64,000 nucleotides of DNA from Burkholderia sp. HI2500 (GCF_002223055.1 NZ_NKFL01000006.1:2790001-2854000); one strand, 5' to 3'; positions 7,952 through 15,592 are shown, counted from the first letter of the stretch. The notes: generated from the letters alone by a model not told the origin. Program-made: numbers and translations.

Positions 7952-9151
7952 TCACGTGTGTGCGAATCGCGCGGCCGCTTCGAATCGGGACGGCCATGCG
8001 CCCGAAGCGTGCTCGCACTCGGGGCAAGCCACTTCGAAACCTTCTTCGCTGTGTGACAGCTCCGGCTCACCGTCGCAATGCGGACAATGGGCCGGCACCG
8101 GAATCTCCTGATCCAGCGAGGTGCCGATCGCGGCAAACGCCTCCGCATCCAGTTGCCCGGCATCGGCCAGGCGGCGGATCAGCGCGGCGATTTCCGGATT
8201 CATGCCGCGGCTCGCACGCAACGAACTCACATCGCGCGTCGCACGTTCCAGTTCATCACCCTGGCTGCGCAACTGCTCTTCGAGCCGGTCGGCACGTGCC
8301 TTGGCCGAACTCAGTTGCTGCAGGAAATCGAATTCCTTGCGTTGAACGTCGCGCAAACCGCTCTGGTAGGTCGACGCCATGCTGCGCAACGAATCCAGCT
8401 CGACCAGCATCGGCTTCACGCGGCGTTCGGCTTCGGCCACTGCGTCCTTGATTTGCTGCGCGTAGTGCTCGGTGCGCTGCTGCAGTTCGGCCTGCAGCGC
8501 ATCGATGCGATCGCGCAGCGCCGCATTTTGCGTCTGCTCGGCTTCGAGGCGGCCAGCGGCCGCCGCCAGTTCCTTCTCGAGTCGAGCGACTGTGGTGAGC
8601 AACGTCGCTTCACTGGCCGAACCATGCGTCGTTTGCGACGCGAGCTGGACCTCGAGTTCGGTCACGCGAGCCTGCAACTGCTCGTTTTTCGCTTCGCCAC
8701 GCGCGAGCGCGCCTTCGAGCGTCTCCTGGCGGACGGTTGCGTCGCGCAACCGCTGTTCGGCGTCGGCAATGCCGGCGCGAACCTGCTCGCGATCTGCATC
8801 GAGACTGTCCCGCGCGGCTTTCAACGCTTCTTCATAGAGTGCGCCGAGCAACGCACCTGCCTTTTCCTCGACGGCTTTGGGAATTGCGGCACCGTCGAGC
8901 CTGACTTTGGAGGCGGAACGGATGCGCTCCCAGAAATGGTCGATGTCTTTCGGGATATCGCTGGCGCTGCCGGTCTGGGTGAGATCGCGGACATTGGCAG
9001 CCGACGGCCGGATGCCGAGATCAAAGAACAACCGCTTGCAGGCGTGCAGCGACAGTTCCTGCCGTCGTGCACCGTTCGCCCGTAGCGATTCCAGTTCGTC
9101 CCGAATGGCTTGACGTATTTCGTCCAGGGTCATCGCTGTGCTCACAGACAT
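7952..9151 (-). CDS. KfrA-like DNA-binding coiled-coil protein
   Basis: 399 residues from the chosen start. An N-terminal helical DNA-binding region (about 7-95) resembles the plasmid replication region KfrA N-domain (MTLDEIRQAIRDELESL). A long coiled coil follows (about 105-345, heptads rich in Ala, Glu, Leu, Arg). Near the end is a zinc-ribbon-like module with CPHC and CPEC pairs. KfrA proteins of IncP plasmids bind their own operator and aid partition as filament-forming accessory proteins. The ATGs at 9151 and 9133 are both possible, and neither has a clear ribosome binding site. A large palindrome lies 20 bp upstream. The C-terminal CxxC pairs are not part of classical KfrA as I know it. 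Confidence 0.8.
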   Translation of the reverse strand: MSVSTAMTLDEIRQAIRDELESLRANGARRQELSLHACKRLFFDLGIRPSAANVRDLTQTGSASDIPKDIDHFWERIRSASKVRLDGAAIPKAVEEKAGALLGALYEEALKAARDSLDADREQVRAGIADAEQRLRDATVRQETLEGALARGEAKNEQLQARVTELEVQLASQTTHGSASEATLLTTVARLEKELAAAAGRLEAEQTQNAALRDRIDALQAELQQRTEHYAQQIKDAVAEAERRVKPMLVELDSLRSMASTYQSGLRDVQRKEFDFLQQLSSAKARADRLEEQLRSQGDELERATRDVSSLRASRGMNPEIAALIRRLADAGQLDAEAFAAIGTSLDQEIPVPAHCPHCDGEPELSHSEEGFEVACPECEHASGAWPSRFEAAARFAHT

Positions 9152-9170
9152 TGAAATGTGGCAATCATAA

Positions 9171-9200
9171 CGAAATACGTATCTATCGATACTTGTTTCG
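9171..9200. promoter_or_regulatory. Palindromic operator candidate for the KfrA-like protein
   Basis: The 30-bp stretch starting CGAAATACGTATC and ending GATACTTGTTTCG is symmetric at 24 of 30 positions (arms CGAAA...GTATC / GATAC...TTTCG). It lies 20 bp upstream of the kfrA-like start, matching the autoregulatory operator position known for KfrA. Confidence 0.65.
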
Positions 9201-9404
9201 GCTTGCCGTTGTGAATTTACGTCGCTTTGCACAGAAATCGGGTCCGTGAGCCAATCCGGTCGACTGTGGTCCAGGATTCCGTGAAACAAAGCGAAGAAAG
9301 TTAGCCAAGTCATTGTCGCGCAAGCATTTTCCTGCAGACCTCGAATTTCGGCATTTGTTTCACATGACAGCGGATCCGATTGCCTGTCGGTGTTCAGGGG
9401 TTGG

Positions 9405-9490
9405 GGTGTCTGTGGAAAACTCGTCAGCCGATGTCTTGAGAGTATTAGAAGTAAACACCCTTGAACCCTTAGTTAAAAACGTTAACGCCA
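9405..9490. other. AT-rich putative unwinding element with DnaA-like box
   Basis: TGTGGAAAA (9411-9419, reverse of TTTTCCACA) is followed by about 60 bp far richer in A+T than the surroundings, with TATTAGAAGTAAAC and AGTTAAAAACGTTAAC. It abuts the tandem iteron array, the standard order in iteron origins (DnaA box, AT-rich region, iterons). Two GTWWAC hexamers, GTAAAC and GTTAAC, lie within it. Confidence 0.6.
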
Positions 9491-9528
9491 CGGCACAGCC
9501 TTATGCTGCAAGGCTTTCCGGCCGACAA

Positions 9529-9678
9529 GGTGAAGTTTTACGGGAGCCAAGGTGATCTTCTGCGGGAGCTGACGTGATGGGGTTCAGGGAGCTGCGTGAG
9601 CCGTTGCGGGAAAGGTCGTGAGCGGATTCGGGATCACAGTGAAACACGAGATTTACCAAAGGTGAGGTTTTTCGGGGC
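9529..9678 (+). repeat. Tandem iteron array with 22-bp period
   Basis: Recognisable iterons start at 9529, 9551, 9573, 9595, 9617 and 9661. The spacing is 22 bp except for one skipped, very degenerate unit near 9639. The units share xGTGA(x)6-7...CGGGA; the first and last match the consensus GGTGAGGTTTTTCGGGR best and the middle ones keep about 11-13 of 17 positions. All point toward rep. A 22-bp repeat period is usual for Rep_3-family plasmid origins, so this is the likely core initiation array. Confidence 0.8.
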
Positions 9679-10593
9679 CTCACAGCCACAGAACCCGCAC
9701 CGTGCCTGACCGCACAGTTTTCTGCCTGTGCAGACATAGGTGAGAATTTGCGGGACCTTCTTCGCGCCCCGATTCTGCCCATCTTTTAGGCAGTTTTTCT
9801 GAAAGGTGAGGTTTCACGGGACTCCACGGGTGTTTGGTGTGAGGATTTCCGGGAAGCGACCGCCATTTTGCACAGTAAAAGCGCTCGTGAGGGCCTGTGA
9901 AGCCCTAAAGGTGAGGTTTTTCGGGAGGGAAATGCGGGTTTTCCTGCCCAGATCCCCTTGAGGTGAGATTTTTCGGGGCCCCGATCACAGGCTGTGATGC
10001 CGGCCACAGGTGAGACTTTTCGGGAATGGAATTTGCCCGAAAAATGGTCAAAGGTGAGGTTTTTCGGGACCTCTGAACGGCTGAATTCGTCGAAAAGCCC
10101 GCCAGGACTGGAAGAAATCTCATTTTTGCTGTGCCACTTTTTGGCACAGGTGAGATTTTTCGGGGCCTGACATGAGGTTGTCGCATGAAGGATTTCCGTC
10201 GAAAGGTGAGGCTTTTCGGGGGATGTCGGCGGCGCACAGCCAAATGCCTTCTGTGCATAAGTATCGGAAGGCATTGGGATTTTTGATACCGAGGCGGTTA
10301 CGGTGAGGTTTTTCGGGAGTCGTTTCCCTGCCTGGGGTGGCACAGCATTTTTTAGGTAAGGTGAGCGTTTTCGGGAGGCCTTGGTAGTGAATCCCCCGCG
10401 TGTCGGGCATTCGCCGATATTCGGACGAATGAAGTCACTGTGCTCGAGGTGAGTATTTTCGGGACCCGATACGGTTTGTGCGCTGTACAATGCGCGCCCG
10501 GGCCGGCAAACCACGCCTGATCGGGTCGCGCGGGCCGGTTTCGCAGGCGTCTTTCGGGATGCCGGATCCGATTCCGATTTCCCGGCAAGTCAC

Positions 10594-10613
10594 GCCTGTA
10601 CATGCATACAGGC
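10594..10613. promoter_or_regulatory. Perfect inverted repeat upstream of rep
   Basis: GCCTGTA (10594-10600) and TACAGGC (10607-10613) are separated by CATGCA. It lies in the only 250-bp gap of the dispersed iteron series. It is an operator candidate for rep or an origin-bound protein; the binding protein is not identified. Confidence 0.5.
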
Positions 10614-10681
10614 CGATGGAGGGCGATCGGGAGGCGCATCGACGTGGGATCGCAACCCTGTGCCGAACGCACGGCTGCGCA

Positions 10682-10697
10682 GTCGTAAAATTACGAC
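10682..10697. promoter_or_regulatory. Palindrome adjacent to a rep-proximal iteron
   Basis: GTCGTAAAATTACGAC has arms GTCGTAA/TTACGAC around AA. It lies 10 bp before the iteron at 10707 and 258 bp before the rep start. It is a likely regulatory site for rep transcription or origin activity. Confidence 0.5.
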
Positions 10698-10954
10698 AAA
10701 TCGAAAGGTGAGCCGATACGGGAGCCCATTTCGCACGTGTCGTGCACAGGGGAAATTCTGTGAATCGGCGCATCCCGCAGCACGTCTGGACGAGTCCGGA
10801 ACGCTGCAAATCCGGAGTGGTGAGGGTTTTCGGGAGCGTCTGGGGTGAGTGCCGTTTTGCACGCGCACTTCACCCGCTATGGTGAGCATGTCGTTCTGGA
10901 CGCACTTCACCGCAGGCGCTATCCTTCCGGAAAACTTCTCCTCCGACCCGACGT

Positions 10955-12322
10955 ATGGCCACGACGAAGCGCGCCAAGAAAACCGATGTGGATGTGGTGA
11001 GTGCCAGTTCAGCCGAATTGCGGAAGGCCGTCGAGGCGATCGCAATTCAGCCGAAGAGCGGCAAGATCACGCTCCTCACTCGCAAGCTGTTCAATGTCCT
11101 GCTGGCCGTGGCGCAGCAGGCCGACGACTCGGGCGATACGTATCGCGCGCTGCTGTCGGACATCGTCGCCAACTCCGCTTTCGATTCGAACGACACCGCG
11201 CTGGTGAAGGAACACCTGCGCCGCATGGTGTCGGTGCAGGTCGAATGGAGCACGGGGACGTCGAGCCAGAAGCCGGGCCGGAAGTGGGGGATCTCGACGC
11301 TGATCGCCGACGCGGAAATTCTCGAGGATCCGGCGACCCGCCGCGTGTGGGTCGAATTCTCGTTTGCGCCGAAGATCAAGAAGAAGCTGCTCGACCCGGT
11401 CCAGTACGCGCGCCTGAGCCTGCAGTTCCAGAGCCAGCTGCGCAGCAGCGCCGGTCTCGCGCTGTACGAAATCTGCGTGCGCTACCTGACGAACCCGAGC
11501 CACCTGACGATGCGCGAGCCTTGGGAATGGTGGCGGCCGATCCTGTCGGGCACGCCCGACACGGAAGCCGGCGACGAGGCGAAGCGTGAGTACAAGTACT
11601 TCAAGCGCGACTATCTGCGTCCCGCGATCGCGGAAGTCAACGCGGTCACCAACATCTTCGTCGAGCTGATCGAGCACCGTGAAGGGCGCCGGGTCGCGGA
11701 GATCCAGTTCCGCGTGACCGAACGCAAGCAGCCGATGCTCGCGCTCGACGAACACCCGAACGTGTTCGACAGCACGCTGGTCGACCGGATGGTGAAGCTC
11801 GGGATCCCGTTGAAGGAAGCGCAGACGCTCTATGCGGACAGCGAGGAGAATCGCATTCGTGCCGCACTGCAGATGACCGAGCAGCGGATGCGCAGCACCA
11901 CGCTGCCGCCGGTGCGCAGCGCGCCGGCGTTGTTCAAGGATGCGCTGAAGAAGGGTTATGCGCCGCCGGTCGAGTCGGTCGATGCGCTGCCTGCCGGCAC
12001 GCCGTCCCCGAAGGTTGCAGCGGCCCAGCCGGACGATCTGAAGGCACGCCTGCTGAGCGAGTTCGCGGCGTTCCGCCGCAAGGAAGCGAAGGTGCTGTAC
12101 GAAGAGCAGGGCGACGCGGAGCGCGAAGTGGCGCGCGAGTCGTTCGAATCGGAGGCACTGCCGACGATGGGCACGCATCTGCGCGATGACTGGCGCAAGC
12201 GCGGCCTCGATTCCAAGCTGGCCGAGACGGCCTTTTTCGACTGGCTGGCCCAGAGGACCTGGGGCGAGCCGACGGACGGCGACCTGCTGTCGTTCACGCT
12301 GAATCAGTCGCGGGCCGCCTGA
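10955..12322 (+). CDS. Rep_3-family replication initiator of the secondary chromosome
   Basis: 455 residues. The first 260 or so resemble the paired winged-helix Rep_3/RepB initiator family: KITLLTRKLFNVLLAVAQQ in WH1, then LQFQSQLRSSAGLALYEICVRYL and the EPWEWWRPILSG segment typical of large Burkholderia-type Rep proteins. The C-terminal 150 residues are an extension of unknown role. It would bind the iterons upstream and melt the AT-rich element with DnaA. No strong ribosome binding site precedes the ATG, and iterons overlap the promoter region, which fits tight autorepression. parB and parA lie just beyond on the opposite strand. Confidence 0.92.
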   Translation: MATTKRAKKTDVDVVSASSAELRKAVEAIAIQPKSGKITLLTRKLFNVLLAVAQQADDSGDTYRALLSDIVANSAFDSNDTALVKEHLRRMVSVQVEWSTGTSSQKPGRKWGISTLIADAEILEDPATRRVWVEFSFAPKIKKKLLDPVQYARLSLQFQSQLRSSAGLALYEICVRYLTNPSHLTMREPWEWWRPILSGTPDTEAGDEAKREYKYFKRDYLRPAIAEVNAVTNIFVELIEHREGRRVAEIQFRVTERKQPMLALDEHPNVFDSTLVDRMVKLGIPLKEAQTLYADSEENRIRAALQMTEQRMRSTTLPPVRSAPALFKDALKKGYAPPVESVDALPAGTPSPKVAAAQPDDLKARLLSEFAAFRRKEAKVLYEEQGDAEREVARESFESEALPTMGTHLRDDWRKRGLDSKLAETAFFDWLAQRTWGEPTDGDLLSFTLNQSRAA

Positions 12323-12412
12323 GGCCCGCTCAGGCCCGCTGACGGGCCGCCGCCGGCCCCGCCCTCGATTGGCGGGCCCGGCGTCCTCACCAGGCCCTGC
12401 CGGCCGTTTCCA

Positions 12413-13474
12413 TCACTCCGACAACAGCATCCGCTCGAGCTGCTCGAGGATCGCGTCGCGCTTGTCCTTCGGGAGACCGCGCAGGCGCAATTCGATGCGA
12501 TCTTCACCATACGACTTCAGGTCGCCGACCGACTTGCCGCCGAGCTTGATCTCGAGACGCTGCGCATAGCGCTGACGGCCCGCGGCCTTCGGCGTTTCCT
12601 GCGCCGCGACGCGGCCCTTGACGATGTCCGACACCTGGCGCGTGCTGAGATCGTCGGACACGATCTTGTTGATCAGCCGCAGCGTCGCCTCGGTGCCGCG
12701 CGCGTTGTGATAGCGGCCGACCTGATACGCCATGTTCGAACCGAAGCGATCAGGGCGCGCGACCATTTCCTGCATGATCGCTTCCGGCAGCTTGCCGATC
12801 GACAGCGCGACGGCCACCGTCGATTCGTCGAGGCCGAGGTGCTCGGAGAGCTCCTTCTGGCTCTGGAAATGCTTGTCGTCGAGGAAGCGGCGCCATACGA
12901 CGGCGTTGTCGAACACCGTTTGTGAATCGCGCTGGACGTTGAGATCGTAGCCGAGCTTGTAGCTCTGGATGCCGATCGGCACGTCGATCACGATCGCCTT
13001 GACCGATTCCTTGTTCGCTTCCTTCAGTGCCCGCACGCGGCGGCCGCCGTCGCTGACGAAATACGTGCCCGGGTTCTCGTAGTCCGGAATCACGTGGATC
13101 GCCTGCTGCTGCCCTTGCTTCGCGAGGTTGACGGCGAGTTCGGCAATCGACGACTTCAGATAGAAGTGCCGCGGATTGAACGGGCTATGCTTGATCGCCT
13201 TCAGCGGCAGCTCGATCACCTGCCCCGGCGCATAGCGATTCTCGAGACGCCACGCGCGATATTGCGCCGATTCATCGATCGACGGATCGAGCGTGAGTTC
13301 GGGAGCGGGCAACGGCGCGATGTCTTTCTTCGCGGATTTGGTCGGTGCCGGAGTGGGGGTCTCGGACTTGACGATGCCGTCGATCGCATTGAGTCGATCA
13401 AGCGCCGTGCGCTTCTCGCTCGTCGTGATATCCGGGCGCGCTTGGAATCCTTTGGCAAATTGGGAGGGTTTCAT
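12413..13474 (-). CDS. parB: Chromosome-partitioning protein ParB
   Basis: 353 residues. A ParB/Sulfiredoxin-type N-domain is seen as VIELPLKAIKHSPFNPRHFY and the CTP-binding GGRRVRALKEAN box (a variant of GERRxRA), followed by the KorB-like HTH (FQSQKELSEHLGLDESTVAVALSIGKLP) and a C-terminal dimerisation region. It loads at parS, spreads, and stimulates the ParA ATPase. The start at 13474 (MKPSQF) is chosen because AGGAG lies just upstream; the longer frame to 13531 would cross a parS-like site and parA. It lies 23 bp downstream of parA in the same operon. Confidence 0.95.
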   Translation of the reverse strand: MKPSQFAKGFQARPDITTSEKRTALDRLNAIDGIVKSETPTPAPTKSAKKDIAPLPAPELTLDPSIDESAQYRAWRLENRYAPGQVIELPLKAIKHSPFNPRHFYLKSSIAELAVNLAKQGQQQAIHVIPDYENPGTYFVSDGGRRVRALKEANKESVKAIVIDVPIGIQSYKLGYDLNVQRDSQTVFDNAVVWRRFLDDKHFQSQKELSEHLGLDESTVAVALSIGKLPEAIMQEMVARPDRFGSNMAYQVGRYHNARGTEATLRLINKIVSDDLSTRQVSDIVKGRVAAQETPKAAGRQRYAQRLEIKLGGKSVGDLKSYGEDRIELRLRGLPKDKRDAILEQLERMLLSE

Positions 13475-13481
13475 GTGACTC

Positions 13482-13497
13482 CTTTGTGCGCATAAAG
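13482..13497. promoter_or_regulatory. Degenerate parS-like site between parA and parB
   Basis: CTTTGTGCGCATAAAG resembles the parS palindrome GTTTATGCGCATAAAC with three changes and keeps the TGCGCA core. It occupies almost the whole gap between the parA stop and the parB ribosome binding site. Confidence 0.55.
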
Positions 13498-14160
13498 TCA
13501 GGGCAGCATGGCGACGATTTCGTCGGCGCATGCGCGAATTTCTGCTGCGGCCAGCTTGCCGCCACGATCGTTCATCTGCAGTACGGTCTGACCGAGCGCC
13601 ATCGCCTGCTTGTACGCTTCCCGGGTCGGGATCTGCGTTTTCAGCAACGGGAAGCCGAGTTCCTCGAGCGCACGCTTGAGCTCGCGGGTCAGCATGCGCT
13701 TCTCTTCGGTCTTGTTCAGCAGGAAGACGGCGCGGAGATCTTCGTTCATGACCTGCGCTTGCTGGATCAGTTTGACCAGCCCGACGCTCGACCAGTAATC
13801 GGCCGGCGACGACGACGTCGGGATCACGGCAATCGATGCGGCCAACAGGACCACGCCCGATACCTTTTCGGTGATCGACGGCGGGCAGTCCACGACGATG
13901 ATGTCGTAGTCGTTGATGAACTTCTTGATCTCGCGATGGATCTGGCCATCGGCTTCGGCCAGGTTGACGACCGGAAACGGAATGCCGGTGTCGCTGTCGC
14001 CGGATGCGCTCGACCAGTGAACCAGTGTGTTTTGACGGTCTGCGTCGATGACGAGGACGCGCTTCCCTTTTTCATGGAACGCGGCACCGAGGTGCATGGC
14101 AATCGTGCTTTTGCCGACGCCACCTTTTTGTTGAGTGACTGCAATGATTTCCGCGGCCAA
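13498..14160 (-). CDS. parA: Chromosome-partitioning ATPase ParA
   Basis: 220 residues, a short ParA without an N-terminal HTH (type Ib size). The deviant Walker A is QQKGGVGKSTIAMHLG (residues 10-25), with Walker A' VLVIDADRQNT and Walker B IIVVDCPPS. It forms nucleoid-bound dimers that position the ParB-parS complex. The start codon is TTG at 14160, with AGGAG 7 bp upstream; no ATG precedes the Walker A motif. Its promoter lies next to the nearest parS at 14260. It forms an operon with parB. Confidence 0.95.
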   Translation of the reverse strand: MAAEIIAVTQQKGGVGKSTIAMHLGAAFHEKGKRVLVIDADRQNTLVHWSSASGDSDTGIPFPVVNLAEADGQIHREIKKFINDYDIIVVDCPPSITEKVSGVVLLAASIAVIPTSSSPADYWSSVGLVKLIQQAQVMNEDLRAVFLLNKTEEKRMLTRELKRALEELGFPLLKTQIPTREAYKQAMALGQTVLQMNDRGGKLAAAEIRACADEIVAMLP

Positions 14161-14259
14161 TTTTCACTCCTATTTTGGTCGTTGGAATTCTACAGGACGA
14201 TATTTGGATTTCAATGAAATTGTCGTTAGACAACTACGCATTGGCCATTTGGGCTATCG

Positions 14260-14275
14260 GTTTATGCGCATAAAC
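14260..14275. promoter_or_regulatory. parS site 1
   Basis: GTTTATGCGCATAAAC, a perfect 16-bp palindrome 100 bp upstream of parA. I recall this as the partition site of Burkholderia chromosome 2. Confidence 0.9.
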
Positions 14276-14446
14276 GAAGCGACGATGGCAGATGACTTGA
14301 TCGGATGGTGTGGCGGATGCCTGCGAAGTCGGTGAGCGACTCGGTCGCGTTGCGTGTCGCGTCGTCGGTGTGAGTAGCGAGTTGACGCGCGGGTAGCGTG
14401 CACTGCCCGATCGTTCGATGGAGTAGCCCCGGCTGAGAGCTGGAGA

Positions 14447-14462
14447 GTTTGTGCGCATAAAC
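14447..14462. promoter_or_regulatory. parS site 2
   Basis: GTTTGTGCGCATAAAC, with one mismatch to the perfect palindrome (A to G at position 5). Confidence 0.8.
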
Positions 14463-14611
14463 TCTCCGCGGAAAGCGTGGCGCGCGATCGTGCCGGGAGG
14501 GCAGGTGCTTCTGATCGTAGGTTGCGAGTGATCCAACCTGGTTGGGTATGCAGCATCCAGGTATCCCACTTGACCTGCGTACTTCGCCCCAACGCGCTAT
14601 CCAGGCGCTAC

Positions 14612-14627
14612 GTTTATGCGCATAAAC
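14612..14627. promoter_or_regulatory. parS site 3
   Basis: GTTTATGCGCATAAAC, an exact copy of the parS palindrome. Confidence 0.9.
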
Positions 14628-14740
14628 CGCGCGCGATAAACGGCGAGTAACGAAGGTCACCTCCCGGCCGCGCCGGAATCCAGTGCCGGGCGGCCTACTT
14701 GCGAGGCAGCATTCCGACGCACCGATGCATGCATCCCAGC

Positions 14741-14842
14741 GAAGCAGGCATCACACCGAAGCAGGCATCACACCGAAGCAGGCATCACACCGAAGCAGGC
14801 ATCACACCGAAGCAGGCATCACACCGAAGCAGGCATCACACC
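14741..14842 (+). repeat. Six-copy 17-bp tandem repeat inside the parS cluster
   Basis: The unit GAAGCAGGCATCACACC is repeated six times with no mismatch that I can see, plus a partial seventh unit (GAAGC). Perfect identity suggests recent expansion or contraction. It lies between parS sites 3 and 4. There are no spacers, so it is not CRISPR. Confidence 0.9.
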
Positions 14843-14909
14843 GAAGCGCCGAAGCGTCTGTATTCACCGCGCCGCGAATCGCGAGGTTCCCGCGCCCGGC
14901 AATCGCCCG

Positions 14910-14925
14910 CTTTATGCGCATAAAC
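14910..14925. promoter_or_regulatory. parS site 4
   Basis: CTTTATGCGCATAAAC, differing from the full palindrome only in the first base. Confidence 0.85.
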
Positions 14926-15034
14926 CAACCGGCCTGCGGCGCCATCGGCTACACCCTTTGCAGACCGAACCCCATCGTATTGTTCAGGCGCGCGGACCTC
15001 TGATCGCCACATCCCGCGATAGAGTCTCGCGCGC

Positions 15035-15050
15035 CTTTATGCGCATAAAC
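15035..15050. promoter_or_regulatory. parS site 5
   Basis: CTTTATGCGCATAAAC, the same variant as site 4 and the most distal copy, 875 bp from parA. Confidence 0.85.
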
Positions 15051-15232
15051 CCACCAATTCATTGAAGCGCGTCCCGACCAGCACTCCCCTTTCGCGATCC
15101 ATCGCACCGCATCATCCGTCGGCCTCTACGAAGCAGCGAATCCGCGCCCGATCTCCCGATTACTCGTCGCCTGCCCCACCAAGCCCCCAATACAGACTGG
15201 CTACAATACAGGGCTCTACCCTTCAGGCCTGA

Positions 15233-15592
15233 ATGATGATCACGATCTACCACAACCCCCGATGCTCGAAATCGCGCGAGACGCTTGCGTTGGTCGAGTC
15301 GCTGAATACCACCGGTGCGCCGTTGAATGTCGTCGAGTACCTGAAGACGCCGCCGACGGTCGAGGAACTGGAAGCGCTGCATCGGCAGCTTGGCCGCCCG
15401 GTTCGCGACATGCTTCGCGACGGTGAAGAGCCGTACAAGGCGCTGAATCTGGCCCGCGCCGACCTGACCGATGCGGAAGCCTACGCGGCGATCGCCGCTC
15501 ATCCGATTCTGCTGCAGCGCCCCATCGTCGTTTACCGCGGCAAGGCCGCCATCGGCCGGCCGCCCGAATCGGTGCAGGCGCTGTTCGAATAA
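15233..15592 (+). CDS. arsC: ArsC family arsenate reductase
   Basis: 119 residues, a thioredoxin-fold ArsC of the glutaredoxin-dependent type. The active-site Cys lies in YHNPRCSKSRETL (about C12), and the three arginines that hold arsenate are seen in GRPVRDMLRDGE, QRPIVV and AIGRPPE. It would reduce arsenate to arsenite in the cytoplasm. There is no arsR or arsB beside it, so it may be a stand-alone YfgD-like paralogue. Two adjacent ATGs (15233, 15236) could start it. Confidence 0.88.
   Translation: MMITIYHNPRCSKSRETLALVESLNTTGAPLNVVEYLKTPPTVEELEALHRQLGRPVRDMLRDGEEPYKALNLARADLTDAEAYAAIAAHPILLQRPIVVYRGKAAIGRPPESVQALFE

Larger units (their letters stand above)
9739..10836 (+). repeat. Dispersed Rep iterons between the core array and rep
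   Basis: About fourteen copies of GGTGAGRTTTTTCGGGR start at 9739, 9805, 9838, 9910, 9962, 10009, 10053, 10149, 10205, 10302, 10360, 10448, 10707 and 10819. All have the same orientation, with irregular spacing of 33-259 bp. Several (9910, 9962, 10053, 10149, 10302) are nearly identical to one another, so they are better conserved than the tandem units. The last two lie in the rep promoter region and suggest autoregulation. Confidence 0.8.
9152..10954. other. Replication origin region of the secondary chromosome
   Basis: 1.8 kb without a supportable gene, between kfrA-like and rep. From left to right it holds a KfrA operator candidate (9171-9200), a DnaA-box-like TGTGGAAAA (9411-9419), an AT-rich stretch (9421-9490), a tandem 22-bp iteron array (9529-9678), dispersed iterons (9739-10836) and two perfect palindromes near rep. 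CACAG/CTGTG pentamers are unusually dense. Reverse-frame open reading frames here simply translate the iteron (repeated PEKPHL/RKTSPL) and are not genes. Confidence 0.85.
14161..15232. other. Partition-site (parS) region, non-coding
   Basis: 1.07 kb without a credible gene. It contains five parS palindromes (14260, 14447, 14612, 14910, 15035) and a 17-bp tandem repeat (14741-14842). The forward frame across the tandem repeat (a repeating TPKQASHRSRHH-like peptide) is a by-product of the repeat. Confidence 0.8.

Noticed and set aside
9501..10672. Reverse-strand open frames across the origin
   Set aside because: They merely translate the iteron (repeated PEKPHL/SRKTSPL), have no ribosome sites and overlap the replication origin.
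10861..10886. TTCACC/GGTGAG inverted pair just before rep as a separate operator
   Set aside because: The arms are short and are partly iteron half-sites, so this is more likely part of the iteron series than a distinct element.
14741..14842. CRISPR array
   Set aside because: The units are contiguous 17-bp repeats without spacers, and there are no cas genes.
14683..15003. Forward open frame over the 17-bp tandem repeat
   Set aside because: The repeated peptide comes from the DNA repeat; there is no ribosome site, and parS sites lie inside it.
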